A stretch of DNA of 8,990 nucleotides, taken from contig CALLME010000148.1 in assembly GCA_938007945.1 (NCBI GenBank), forward strand, positions 1 to 8,990. Direction: 5' to 3'. This document shows, piece by piece, positions 1 to 6,020 of this stretch. The notes under the pieces were generated by a model. It was not told where the DNA came from and searched no databases. It saw only the letters and a program-made list of their open reading frames with translations. This DNA is from an uncultured Caulobacterales bacterium (lineage in GTDB: Bacteria > Pseudomonadota > Alphaproteobacteria > Caulobacterales > Maricaulaceae). Both the position numbers and the translations under genes were made by a program. Positions within the stretch are counted from its first letter, which is position 1. Each line of letters begins with the position of its first letter.

Positions 1-122
1 AATATAACCTTCACGTTGATGTATTGCAGACACTATTCGGCAAACCGAATTCGACCACTATCATCATCGATCCAGGTGGGGGGCAGCAACCTAATCCGCC
101 TTTCGGGAATGGCGGCGACTAA
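1..122 (+). CDS. C-terminal end of an unidentified protein (partial; 5' end outside the window)
   Basis: The third plus-strand frame is open from the window edge to a TAA at 120-122, giving about 39 residues. They read YNLHVDVLQTLFGKPNST, then TTIIIDPGGG, then a Gly/Pro/Asn/Gln-rich tail ending in GNGGD. The other two frames are less convincing: one has two early stops, and the other runs through the following terminator. The pattern 'helix - LQTLF - NSTTIIID - low-complexity tail' resembles the C-terminus of SPFH/band-7 proteins (stomatin or HflK-like), but 39 residues are too few to assign a family. A strong hairpin with a T-run begins 9 bases after the stop, which supports a real gene ending here. 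It converges on the protease gene. Presence of a coding end is fairly likely; the family is a guess. Confidence 0.6.
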   Translation, partial: YNLHVDVLQTLFGKPNSTTIIIDPGGGQQPNPPFGNGGD

Positions 123-130
123 TACACGCA

Positions 131-158
131 GAAACGCTCCCTCACGGGGGCGTTTTTT
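131..158 (+). terminator. Rho-independent terminator of the upstream plus-strand gene
   Basis: The left arm (about 132-141, AAACGCTCCC) pairs with the right arm (146-155, GGGGGCGTTT) around a 4-base loop TCAC, with one G-T wobble. The run TTTTTT at 153-158 follows on the plus strand. It lies between the plus-strand stop at 122 and the minus-strand stop of the protease gene at 167. On the minus strand only a short T-run (from GAAA at 131-134) would follow the stem, so it may also slow transcription arriving from the protease gene, but weakly. Confidence 0.85.
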
Positions 159-166
159 ATTGCCTC

Positions 167-2962
167 TTAACTCACCTCGCGGCCGCCGTGGAGCTTGTCT
201 TGCCAGTCTTTGAGGCGGTCCCAATCGCCTGAGGCGGCGAGTGCGGCTTGGGCGGGCCATGTGGTGGGGTCGCGGCGCGGCAGGCCTGCCGCTTCAAGCA
301 CGGGGAGCAAGTCATAAGGCGAGCCTTGGGACAGGGTTTTGAAACTCCGAATGCCGTAATCCTGCAAGGCTTTGGCTGTTTTGGGCCCTATCCCCTCAAT
401 AAGAGTGAGGTCATCTTCACCCTCAGGGCTCGGCACTACATTCGTGGACGGCGGCGCTTTTTCAATGAGGTATTCCGTGAAGGTTTCAGACTTAGGCGCC
501 TTACTGTCATTCTTCTTCGTATCATCCGCGTTTTTGGTCTCCATCGAAGTCGAGAATGTGTCCTCTTCAACTTGCGCAAAATCAAACAAGTCTCCCGTCT
601 CGCTGTCATCGGCATCAGTGTCACCATTTGGAACATCGACGATTTCAGAAGGCTCGGGCGGAGGCATGGCCGCCTGTGGGGTGAGCGTTGGAGCAGGGGC
701 GGCGGTATTATGGGGGGCGTGCTGTAGGGCAGAAGGTGCGGTAGGCTTATCAGGCTCAATCGCGGCAAGCCCTTTGAGGAGCGCGCGGCCCGGCACAGCG
801 TAGTTAATATCTTCTCCGTCAAGATATTGCCCGCCAAAATGCAGGCCCAAAAATTCGCCCGTATCGGCGCAAATAATGGCTCCACCTGAAAACCCGCCCA
901 CTGTGGTCGCGCGGTGACACAGCGCCGCCGTACGTTTTGCGGGATTAATTTCTGCATTCACAGGCACTTCGAATAAAATATTGCCGTCATCATCCTCAGT
1001 GTGGAGCGTGAGCGGGCCGCGACTATGGCGCTTGACATTCCAAAGCGGATCCTCGCCAAAAGCCTCTAGAATGGCTTGCTTTAAAAGCCAGCTTTCCCCT
1101 TCGGGCTTAATCGGGTGGCCAATCGCGATAATTTCGCGGCCTTCAATGTCGGGCGCAGTATAATCCATATCACAGGGCCAAATGGGTGTGCGGGGCAGGC
1201 GGCGCGAGAGGGTAAGGACGACGGCGTCAAGCCCCTCTAATATTTCTGCGTTCATGGATTTCAGCGTAATAAACTCGCTAATCTGCTCCCCTTCGCGGGC
1301 GTTAAACTCAATACCAATACCGGATTTATTTTTGATAAGGCTCCAGACGTGATGATTGGTCAAAACTTTGTCAGGGGCAATTAATATGGCCGATCCAAAG
1401 CCAAGACCTTTGGCATCGCGCGCCGCCCGAACGGCATGAGGATAACCGACCCGCCCGACAGCGTCATAGGCGGTGAGAATAGCCGCATTGGTCGTCTCAA
1501 TCGGGCCTGTCGACGTCGTTGAGCCGGGTATGATAACGGAAATGTCTTTATTGCCATCCAATTCTGCTGTTGGCGGTTCAGGCACGTTCACCGAACTTAT
1601 AGGGTTTGAACTTGCGGCAATAGGGGCCGAGATGGGCGCGGCCTCTGATGCTTTGAATTTTTCGACATCCTCTAAGCTTGGGACATCATCGGGCATATCT
1701 GTGATATTCGTGTCTGTCTGATCCTCGTCCCGTTTGCGCGATATTTGTCCCGCATTAGCTTGCGTTGGAACTGGATTGGGTGCAGGCGTCGGCACGCCTG
1801 ACCCTCTGAATAAACTCGCAAGCCCTTGCACCGCCAGATTTAAAACCGCTGACCCCGCCAGAGCGGCACTGGTCAGCATATCGCGTTTCGTTTGGGTTTT
1901 AACTGTGCCCCCCAATAATAGGTTTTCACGTGTAGCCTTTTTGGTTTTAATCTTTGGCGAAGACTGCGTTGCGGAAGGCGGGGTGGTAGAAGCAGGTTCT
2001 TTCTCCTGCTCAATTTTCGCCAAACGTTCTTGTTCTCTCCGCTCCGCGTCTAGGCGTTCAGCGTCAAGTTGTTCCTTTTCAAGTCGCTCTGCGTCTTGTC
2101 TTTCAGTTTCGAGGCGCTCCGCCTCAAGCCTTTCAGCTTCGGCTTTACGCAAGGCCTCGGCTTCTTCTTCGGCGGCGATGCGGGCCGCCTCGGCCCTTGC
2201 GCGCACCTCGGCCATTGTGTCTTTTTGCGACGTCGTCTCTGTCTGATTTGCGGCCTGTAATTCAGCGATACGCGCCGCAATTTGAGCTTCTGACAACGCG
2301 GCAGGTGTTTGTGGTGCGGTGGCGCTCGGCGCCGTTGAGGCTTGTGTAGAAGATGGCGCGGTCTTTTGCGGCAGCGCACGCGAGCAAAGTGCGAGCGTCA
2401 CAAAATCAATACGCGCCTCACTCGGCGCGACATAGGTCAGGCGCCCGTCAAAGGTCGGGCTACTCACGACCTGCGCCAAGGTCTGTCCTGACGCCCCGTC
2501 AATCAGATTAGAGCTTGCGAAATTGCTCGGATATTCCCCGCCAGAGGATGACGGCGCGGGGTTGCGCGGCGGAAGCGCTTCTAGCGCGTCGCGCTCAACG
2601 CCGTCCACGGAAGCGGGCCAGCTTTTCGAAAAAGATCCCAAATCGCCTCCGCCGCTATATCGCTCAAATGTTTTGGCTTCACCTAAAACGCCGCGCGGAA
2701 TATTTTCAAATTGGGCGGTGCGGAGGATAGTCGTGCCGTCGGTCCAATCTTGAAAGGTCACTGTGCTCACGCGCATATCTGCGCGCGGCATTAATGTGCC
2801 TGCTGGATTTCCCGCCGTCATCAGCCAAAGATATTCCCCTGGCTTACAATTTGGCAAATCAAGCCCGTAAGCGTGAGGCGACAAGCTCAGCGAGAGCAGA
2901 CTTGTGGTAAATGCCCCGCTCAGCCAAGCTGACATTGAAATTTTGCGACGTTTTGATGTCAT
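167..2962 (-). CDS. Multidomain trypsin-like serine protease with charged coiled-coil and C-terminal helix-hairpin-helix domain
   Basis: This is a 931-residue protein. Residues 1-33 look like a signal peptide or anchor: basic MTSKRRK, a hydrophobic stretch, then SPHAYG before LDLP. Residues 34-195 form an unrecognised region with two Cys (39, 193). Residues 224-320 are a highly charged Ala/Glu/Arg/Leu helix. Residues 362-385 are moderately hydrophobic and may be a second membrane helix. A chymotrypsin-fold peptidase spans about 500-735: LTNHHVW carries the likely catalytic His538, GLDAVVL carries Asp579, and GGFSGGA carries Ser692, followed by GLHFGG and INYAVPG. The triad therefore appears complete. 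After a Pro/Ala-rich acidic linker, residues 850-927 contain LIEGIGPKTAKAL, a helix-hairpin-helix as in fusions that bind DNA or protein, ending in WDRLKDWQDKLHGG. GGAG (2972-2975) lies 9 bases before the ATG. The gene is divergent from the TPR gene. The substrate is unknown and the protease assignment is firm. Confidence 0.9.
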   Translation of the reverse strand: MTSKRRKISMSAWLSGAFTTSLLSLSLSPHAYGLDLPNCKPGEYLWLMTAGNPAGTLMPRADMRVSTVTFQDWTDGTTILRTAQFENIPRGVLGEAKTFERYSGGGDLGSFSKSWPASVDGVERDALEALPPRNPAPSSSGGEYPSNFASSNLIDGASGQTLAQVVSSPTFDGRLTYVAPSEARIDFVTLALCSRALPQKTAPSSTQASTAPSATAPQTPAALSEAQIAARIAELQAANQTETTSQKDTMAEVRARAEAARIAAEEEAEALRKAEAERLEAERLETERQDAERLEKEQLDAERLDAERREQERLAKIEQEKEPASTTPPSATQSSPKIKTKKATRENLLLGGTVKTQTKRDMLTSAALAGSAVLNLAVQGLASLFRGSGVPTPAPNPVPTQANAGQISRKRDEDQTDTNITDMPDDVPSLEDVEKFKASEAAPISAPIAASSNPISSVNVPEPPTAELDGNKDISVIIPGSTTSTGPIETTNAAILTAYDAVGRVGYPHAVRAARDAKGLGFGSAILIAPDKVLTNHHVWSLIKNKSGIGIEFNAREGEQISEFITLKSMNAEILEGLDAVVLTLSRRLPRTPIWPCDMDYTAPDIEGREIIAIGHPIKPEGESWLLKQAILEAFGEDPLWNVKRHSRGPLTLHTEDDDGNILFEVPVNAEINPAKRTAALCHRATTVGGFSGGAIICADTGEFLGLHFGGQYLDGEDINYAVPGRALLKGLAAIEPDKPTAPSALQHAPHNTAAPAPTLTPQAAMPPPEPSEIVDVPNGDTDADDSETGDLFDFAQVEEDTFSTSMETKNADDTKKNDSKAPKSETFTEYLIEKAPPSTNVVPSPEGEDDLTLIEGIGPKTAKALQDYGIRSFKTLSQGSPYDLLPVLEAAGLPRRDPTTWPAQAALAASGDWDRLKDWQDKLHGGREVS
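2021..2137 (-). repeat. Degenerate 15-bp tandem repeat coding a 5-residue AERLE-type helix
   Basis: Within the protease gene, residues 276-314 read as about eight units of five residues: AERLE, AERLE, TERQD, AERLE, KEQLD, AERLD, AERRE, QERL. At the DNA level these are diverged 15-bp units. The periodicity is five residues, not the seven of a classical coiled coil. The composition (Glu/Arg/Lys with Ala/Leu) fits a TolA-like rod or a charged single alpha-helix that would space the N-terminal region from the protease. Copy number could vary between strains. Confidence 0.7.
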
Positions 2963-3088
2963 CTGTACGCGCTCCGAAAAATCTCTAGACCTAACCTTAA
3001 GACAGTCCTAGATTATTTCAAGTTGCGCGCGCGAGATGTTTATCATCATATTGGCGTTCGGAACGGTCAATTCGGAGCGTAAGCATAG
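2963..3088. promoter_or_regulatory. Divergent promoter region between the protease and TPR genes
   Basis: This 126-bp gap must hold the promoters of both divergent genes. Each start is preceded by the same ribosome-binding context, TTCGGAGCG, so the gap carries a 9-bp inverted repeat: CGCTCCGAA at 2970-2978 and TTCGGAGCG at 3071-3079. The GGAG lies 9 bases before the protease ATG and 11 bases before the TPR ATG. For the plus strand a weak candidate promoter is TTGCGC (3023-3028) with CATATT (3047-3052), 18-bp spacing. For the minus strand TTGAAA (complement of 3016-3021) is a possible -35, but I see no good matching -10. The existence of promoters here is inferred from gene orientation; the exact boxes are uncertain. 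Confidence 0.4.
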
Positions 3089-4699
3089 ATGCAAGATAAG
3101 TCGTCGACATCAGAGACAACGCACGCTCAAAAGGCGCAGGACAATATTGCGGTCTATCAAGCGGCTATGCAGGCTTTGGTGGGTCGCGAAAATGACAACT
3201 CAGCTGAAGGTCTTGCGCTTAAACATAAAGCCGTGCTCGCGCTTGCCCGCACAGGTGCGACCCAACAGGCTCAGAGCGAGTATCGGCGTTTCGGACTTGA
3301 GCGCATCAGACATCACGAAGATATCATGGCGCTAAAAGGCCGCCTGTTCAAAGACCGCTATAGCGTCAGCAAAGATATTGAGGATGCGCGCGTGTCGGCC
3401 AGCGCTTATGAAGCGGCTTTCCAAGATACAGAGGGTTACTATTCTGGCATAAATGCTGCGACTATGTCGCTTTTGGCAAATATCCCGTCAGAGATCGTCC
3501 TTGGGCGCGCGCAAGCGGTCCTAACGCGACTCTCAGATATGCGCGGGGACAGTCCGGAGGACAGGTATTTTATTCAGGCTAGTCGTGCTGAAGCGCATTA
3601 TATTTTGGGCGACCGTCTTGCGGCCCAAGACGCCTTGCAGGATGCGCTTGACTACGATCCACTTAATTACACCGCTCACGCGTCAACTTACCGCCAGTTT
3701 CAACTCCTATCAGACGTGCATGGGGAGGCAACGGATTGGTTTTCTCCTTTACGGGCGCCGATGGCCGTGCATTTTGCGGGGCATTTGTTTGATCATCTTG
3801 ACGATGAAGACCGCCTCAAAATTGCGGTGTCTGACCTTATTCAAAAAGAGGATATTGGGTTTGGCTTCGGCGCACTCGCTGCGGGTTCAGACATTGTTTT
3901 TGCGGAGACATTGCTCGAAGAAGGCGGGGAACTGCACATCATTCTGCCAGTACCAGTAGATGTGTTTAAGTCTAAGTCCGTGACGGGCGAGGGATTAGGG
4001 AAAGGGTGGCTCGCGCGATTTGACGCCTGTTTGGCGCAGGCGGCGTCACTTCGTTGTGTGAGTGCGCAAGACGTTTGGCCTGATCCTACTTTAAATAATT
4101 TTGCCGCGCGTATCGCCATGGGGGGGGCATGTATGAAGGCGAGCGAGTTGTCGACGCAGGCTGCACAACTCCTCTTGTGGGATAGAAAAGACGGCGCGTC
4201 TCTCACGGCGCAACATGCGGCGGATTGGCAAGCTGCGCAAAAAGCCGCGCCTCACATGCGCGGTCAGGCCCATAGGGAGCAATTTATTCTAGAGTTTCCA
4301 GAGTCGCGCAATTCTTTGGCGCAAAGACATTTTCCGGAGCCCGCCTTTGAGTTTGTCGTAATGTTGTCTGTCAATGGTCAGGTAACGGAGCGCTTTGCGA
4401 CGGCTTCGCAAGCGCTTTCTAAAGTTCAGGCCCTGTTGACGCAAACACAACTGACCGACGGCTACGGCTTGCATATAGGCCTGAAAGAAAAAGACATCCC
4501 CGATATTCCCGATAAAATTAACGAGGTAGCGCAAGCGCTCGCAAAAGACGCGCTGCCAGGTAGCCTGCTTGTGTCGCAAGATATGGCCGCGCTTTTATCA
4601 CTAGAGCATAGTGCACAATGGCAAACGGGTTTTACGGGATGGAGTCAGTCAAGCGGTCAGCGCCTGCCCGCATTTTTTGCGCGCTACGGCAAAGCGTAA
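3089..4699 (+). CDS. TPR protein with SLOG/Rossmann-like middle region and degenerate cyclase-like C-terminus
   Basis: This is a 536-residue soluble protein with no signal peptide or membrane helix. Residues 15-210 are helical-repeat (TPR-like). LKGRLFKDR (82-90) and YYSGINAATMSLL (117-129) are of the kind seen in the TRAFs-binding/DUF4071 region of MAP3K5-type proteins and their bacterial relatives. Residues 222-370 match, from memory, the block in bacterial TPR proteins that precedes a nucleotide cyclase: FAGHLFD (229-235), GALAAGSDIVFAETLLEEGG (261-280), LHIILP (282-287) and LLLWD (361-365). This block looks Rossmann/SLOG-like and may bind a nucleotide or small ligand. Residues 420-535 align by eye with the cyclase domain that usually follows (YGLHIGL 459-465, PGSLLVSQDMAALLSLE 490-506, FFARYGKA at the end), but the metal-binding Asp residues are not evident. 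It is therefore probably an inactive cyclase-like module. GGAG at 3074-3077 precedes the ATG. The gene is divergent from the protease and ends 9 bp from the stop of the convergent CRP-like gene. The cellular role is unknown. Confidence 0.85.
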   Translation: MQDKSSTSETTHAQKAQDNIAVYQAAMQALVGRENDNSAEGLALKHKAVLALARTGATQQAQSEYRRFGLERIRHHEDIMALKGRLFKDRYSVSKDIEDARVSASAYEAAFQDTEGYYSGINAATMSLLANIPSEIVLGRAQAVLTRLSDMRGDSPEDRYFIQASRAEAHYILGDRLAAQDALQDALDYDPLNYTAHASTYRQFQLLSDVHGEATDWFSPLRAPMAVHFAGHLFDHLDDEDRLKIAVSDLIQKEDIGFGFGALAAGSDIVFAETLLEEGGELHIILPVPVDVFKSKSVTGEGLGKGWLARFDACLAQAASLRCVSAQDVWPDPTLNNFAARIAMGGACMKASELSTQAAQLLLWDRKDGASLTAQHAADWQAAQKAAPHMRGQAHREQFILEFPESRNSLAQRHFPEPAFEFVVMLSVNGQVTERFATASQALSKVQALLTQTQLTDGYGLHIGLKEKDIPDIPDKINEVAQALAKDALPGSLLVSQDMAALLSLEHSAQWQTGFTGWSQSSGQRLPAFFARYGKA

Positions 4700-4713
4700 C
4701 ACCTAATGCTATC
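4695..4713. repeat. Left copy of a 19-bp direct repeat flanking the CRP-like gene
   Basis: The sequence is CGTAACACCTAATGCTATC. It matches 5470-5488 at 18 of 19 positions. It covers the TAA stop of the TPR gene (4697-4699) and the stop codon of the convergent CRP-like gene (4709-4711). It contains an imperfect dyad, TAACA-N5-TGCTA. By rough estimate, a 19-base match with one mismatch is unlikely by chance in a window this size. Confidence 0.6.
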
Positions 4714-5362
4714 GCATGGCGCGCTTAAGCGCATCGGGGTTCTCAATAAGTATGGCCCCAGCTTCGCGCTTTATAACACCTTGTTTTTGTAGCTCTGAGA
4801 CGGTGCGTGAAACGGTTTCGCGGCTCGAGCTGATACGCAATGCGAGATCAACAAAAACTGGATTAGGGCGAATGACTGACATATGGGGACTATGACCAAT
4901 CGGATTTGACAAGCGCCAGAGCTCTGCACAAACGCGGCCTTTCGCTGATAGAGTGAGGGCTTCGACGAGGCGCGACATCATTACATCAAGACGCTGGGCA
5001 AGATCACGCGCGAAAACCTCCCCAATTTGCGGCGCCCTTTCCATCAGCGATTTGATCTCAGCAACAGGGATTAGGCGCAAACTCATATCATTTTCTGCAC
5101 TAATTTCATATCTTACCTCACTTTGGGTCAGGAAGGCGATATGCCCAAAAAATTCGCCGGGCTCAAATCGCCCGAGCCAAGTTTCGCTACCGTCCTGCGC
5201 AAATGAGGTTGCTTTTGCACGCCCGCTCAGAATGAAGCCAATATTTTGAGTAGGCTCACCTTGAAAAAGGATGGACTCATTCTCCGCAATGACGTGAATA
5301 CGGCCTAAAGCGTCTATTTCTGTTCGTAAATCTTGTGACAGTGTTTGCTTAAACTTTGCCAT
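4709..5362 (-). CDS. CRP/FNR-family transcriptional regulator
   Basis: A 217-residue protein if translation starts at the ATG at 5362; a GTG immediately upstream (5365) would add one residue. Residues 15-125 form a cyclic-nucleotide-binding-type beta barrel (NIGFILSGRA, FEPGEFFGHIAFLT). A long dimerisation helix follows, then a winged helix-turn-helix with the recognition helix SSSRETVSRTV at about 178-188. Arg181, Glu182 and Arg186 correspond to E. coli CRP Arg180, Glu181 and Arg185, which contact TGTGA. There is no N-terminal Cys cluster, so it is not an FNR-type Fe-S oxygen sensor. By eye alignment, the cAMP contacts Glu72, Ser83, Thr127 and Ser128 of CRP are His74, Tyr85, Met128 and Met129 here, while Arg82 is kept (Arg84). 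The ligand is therefore probably not cAMP. The gene is divergent from the membrane protein/glyoxalase pair, which makes that pair a plausible target. Confidence 0.92.
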   Translation of the reverse strand: MAKFKQTLSQDLRTEIDALGRIHVIAENESILFQGEPTQNIGFILSGRAKATSFAQDGSETWLGRFEPGEFFGHIAFLTQSEVRYEISAENDMSLRLIPVAEIKSLMERAPQIGEVFARDLAQRLDVMMSRLVEALTLSAKGRVCAELWRLSNPIGHSPHMSVIRPNPVFVDLALRISSSRETVSRTVSELQKQGVIKREAGAILIENPDALKRAMR

Positions 5363-5365
5363 CAC

Positions 5366-5480
5366 AGCTCCCCCAGACCAAAGTCGGTTTGACCTTAGGA
5401 GCTTTCTAGCAGAAAAATCAATGAAAATTACGAAGACAGATTGCGAAAATGTCTGAAACGTGAAGGCGTCGTAACACCTA
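5366..5480. promoter_or_regulatory. Divergent control region between the CRP-like gene and the membrane protein/glyoxalase pair
   Basis: This 115-bp AT-rich gap must serve both directions. I see no clean FNR box (TTGAT-N4-ATCAA) or CRP box (TGTGA-N6-TCACA). There is an inverted repeat AGACA-N11-TGTCT (5434-5438 with 5450-5454). The right end merges into the 19-bp repeat with its perfect TAACA-N5-TGTTA dyad. TTGACC (5389-5394) could be a plus-strand -35, but no convincing -10 lies 16-18 bases downstream. The assignment of promoter function rests mainly on gene orientation. Confidence 0.4.
5368..5374 (-). promoter_or_regulatory. Ribosome-binding site of the CRP-like gene that favours the ATG start
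   Basis: On the minus strand the message reads GGGGGAG-CT-GTG-ATG-GCA. The GGAG core is only 2 bases from the GTG at 5365 but 5 bases from the ATG at 5362. The ATG is therefore the better-spaced initiation codon. Confidence 0.6.
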
Positions 5481-5488
5481 ATGTTATC
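5470..5488. repeat. Right copy of the 19-bp direct repeat, containing a perfect operator-like dyad
   Basis: The sequence is CGTAACACCTAATGTTATC. Within it TAACA (5472-5476), CCTAA spacer and TGTTA (5482-5486) form a perfect 15-bp inverted repeat, the usual shape of a dimeric repressor or activator site. It overlaps the first possible ATG of the membrane-protein gene (5481-5483) and lies about 110 bp upstream of the CRP-like start. The other copy, at 4695-4713, has one arm mismatch. It could be an operator or one end of an ancient duplication or insertion. Confidence 0.5.
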
Positions 5489-6020
5489 ATATCCTATTGC
5501 CGCTAACAGCTTTGGCCCTCATATAAAGTCTATGGAAAGTTATTCGGATTTATTTGCACAAAGTTCTCTTTTATGGGGGTTGGGGCTATGCTTGATTATA
5601 GCCGCCCTTTTTTATCTCAGAGTTTATTTAAGTTACCGCACGATTAAACAAGAAGCCCCAACTGATTTTGCTTATAAGCGCCGCGAAAAAATGATTGCGT
5701 CGACAGTGTCAGAAGACGCCTATATACGCGCCTATACGCGCTATCATGCCCCGCGCGCTTCGCTACATGTTGCGGGGGTCATGTCGGCGATTGCGATTTT
5801 GACTTTGCCGGCTCTTGGCCTTTTTTACGCGGTCACTTTCGCACTTTGGGAGATGAACGGAAAAGATAAAGTCTTCGCCCCGGGGCTGATCGTGCATTCA
5901 CTTTTAATGTATTTTTTGATTATCTTTTTCTGGGCGGCCATCGCCTTTTTGGCGGCGCGTCACTATCACGGCAACGCCCCCATCAGCCTTGAAGATGAAC
6001 TAAAAAAGGGAAACTTTTAG
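5481..6020 (+). CDS. Small three-helix inner-membrane protein, function unknown
   Basis: 179 residues from the first ATG, or 162 residues if the ATG at 5532 (MESYSDLF) is used. Predicted membrane helices are at about 29-50 (SSLLWGLGLCLIIAALFYL), 95-122 and 135-160 (LLMYFLIIFFWAAIAFLAA). A basic/acidic loop at 51-94 (YKRREKMIASTVSEDAYIRA) separates helices 1 and 2, and the C-terminus is polar (LEDELKKGNF). I do not recognise the family. Neither start has a good ribosome-binding site: GAAGG at 5462-5466 is 14 bases from the first ATG. The first ATG also falls inside the dyad repeat, which makes 5532 a serious alternative. The stop codon is immediately followed by the glyoxalase ATG, so the two genes are almost certainly co-transcribed and translationally linked. 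Confidence 0.8.
   Translation: MLSYPIAANSFGPHIKSMESYSDLFAQSSLLWGLGLCLIIAALFYLRVYLSYRTIKQEAPTDFAYKRREKMIASTVSEDAYIRAYTRYHAPRASLHVAGVMSAIAILTLPALGLFYAVTFALWEMNGKDKVFAPGLIVHSLLMYFLIIFFWAAIAFLAARHYHGNAPISLEDELKKGNF

Noticed and set aside
16..213. Plus-strand open frame of 65 codons
   Set aside because: It runs through the terminator hairpin and into the 3' end of the protease gene. The neighbouring frame ending at 122, just before the hairpin, is the better coding candidate.
248..957. Open frames on both strands overlapping the 3' third of the protease gene
   Set aside because: They are Arg/Ser/Gly-rich shadows of a clear protease and helix-hairpin-helix coding frame, with no family motif or ribosome-binding site.
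1734..2246. Plus-strand 170-codon frame rich in Ser/Arg/Ala
   Set aside because: It is the antisense of the AERLE repeat region; low-complexity repeats readily leave open opposite frames.
4771..4786. A further TAACACCT followed by TGTTT, resembling the 19-bp repeat, and another TAACACCT near 7486
   Set aside because: Both lie inside well-defined coding frames and match only 8 bases of the repeat, so I treat them as chance.
5366..5480. Search for an FNR or CRP consensus box upstream of the CRP-like gene
   Set aside because: Only isolated half-sites (ATCAA, TCACA) are present without a correctly spaced partner.
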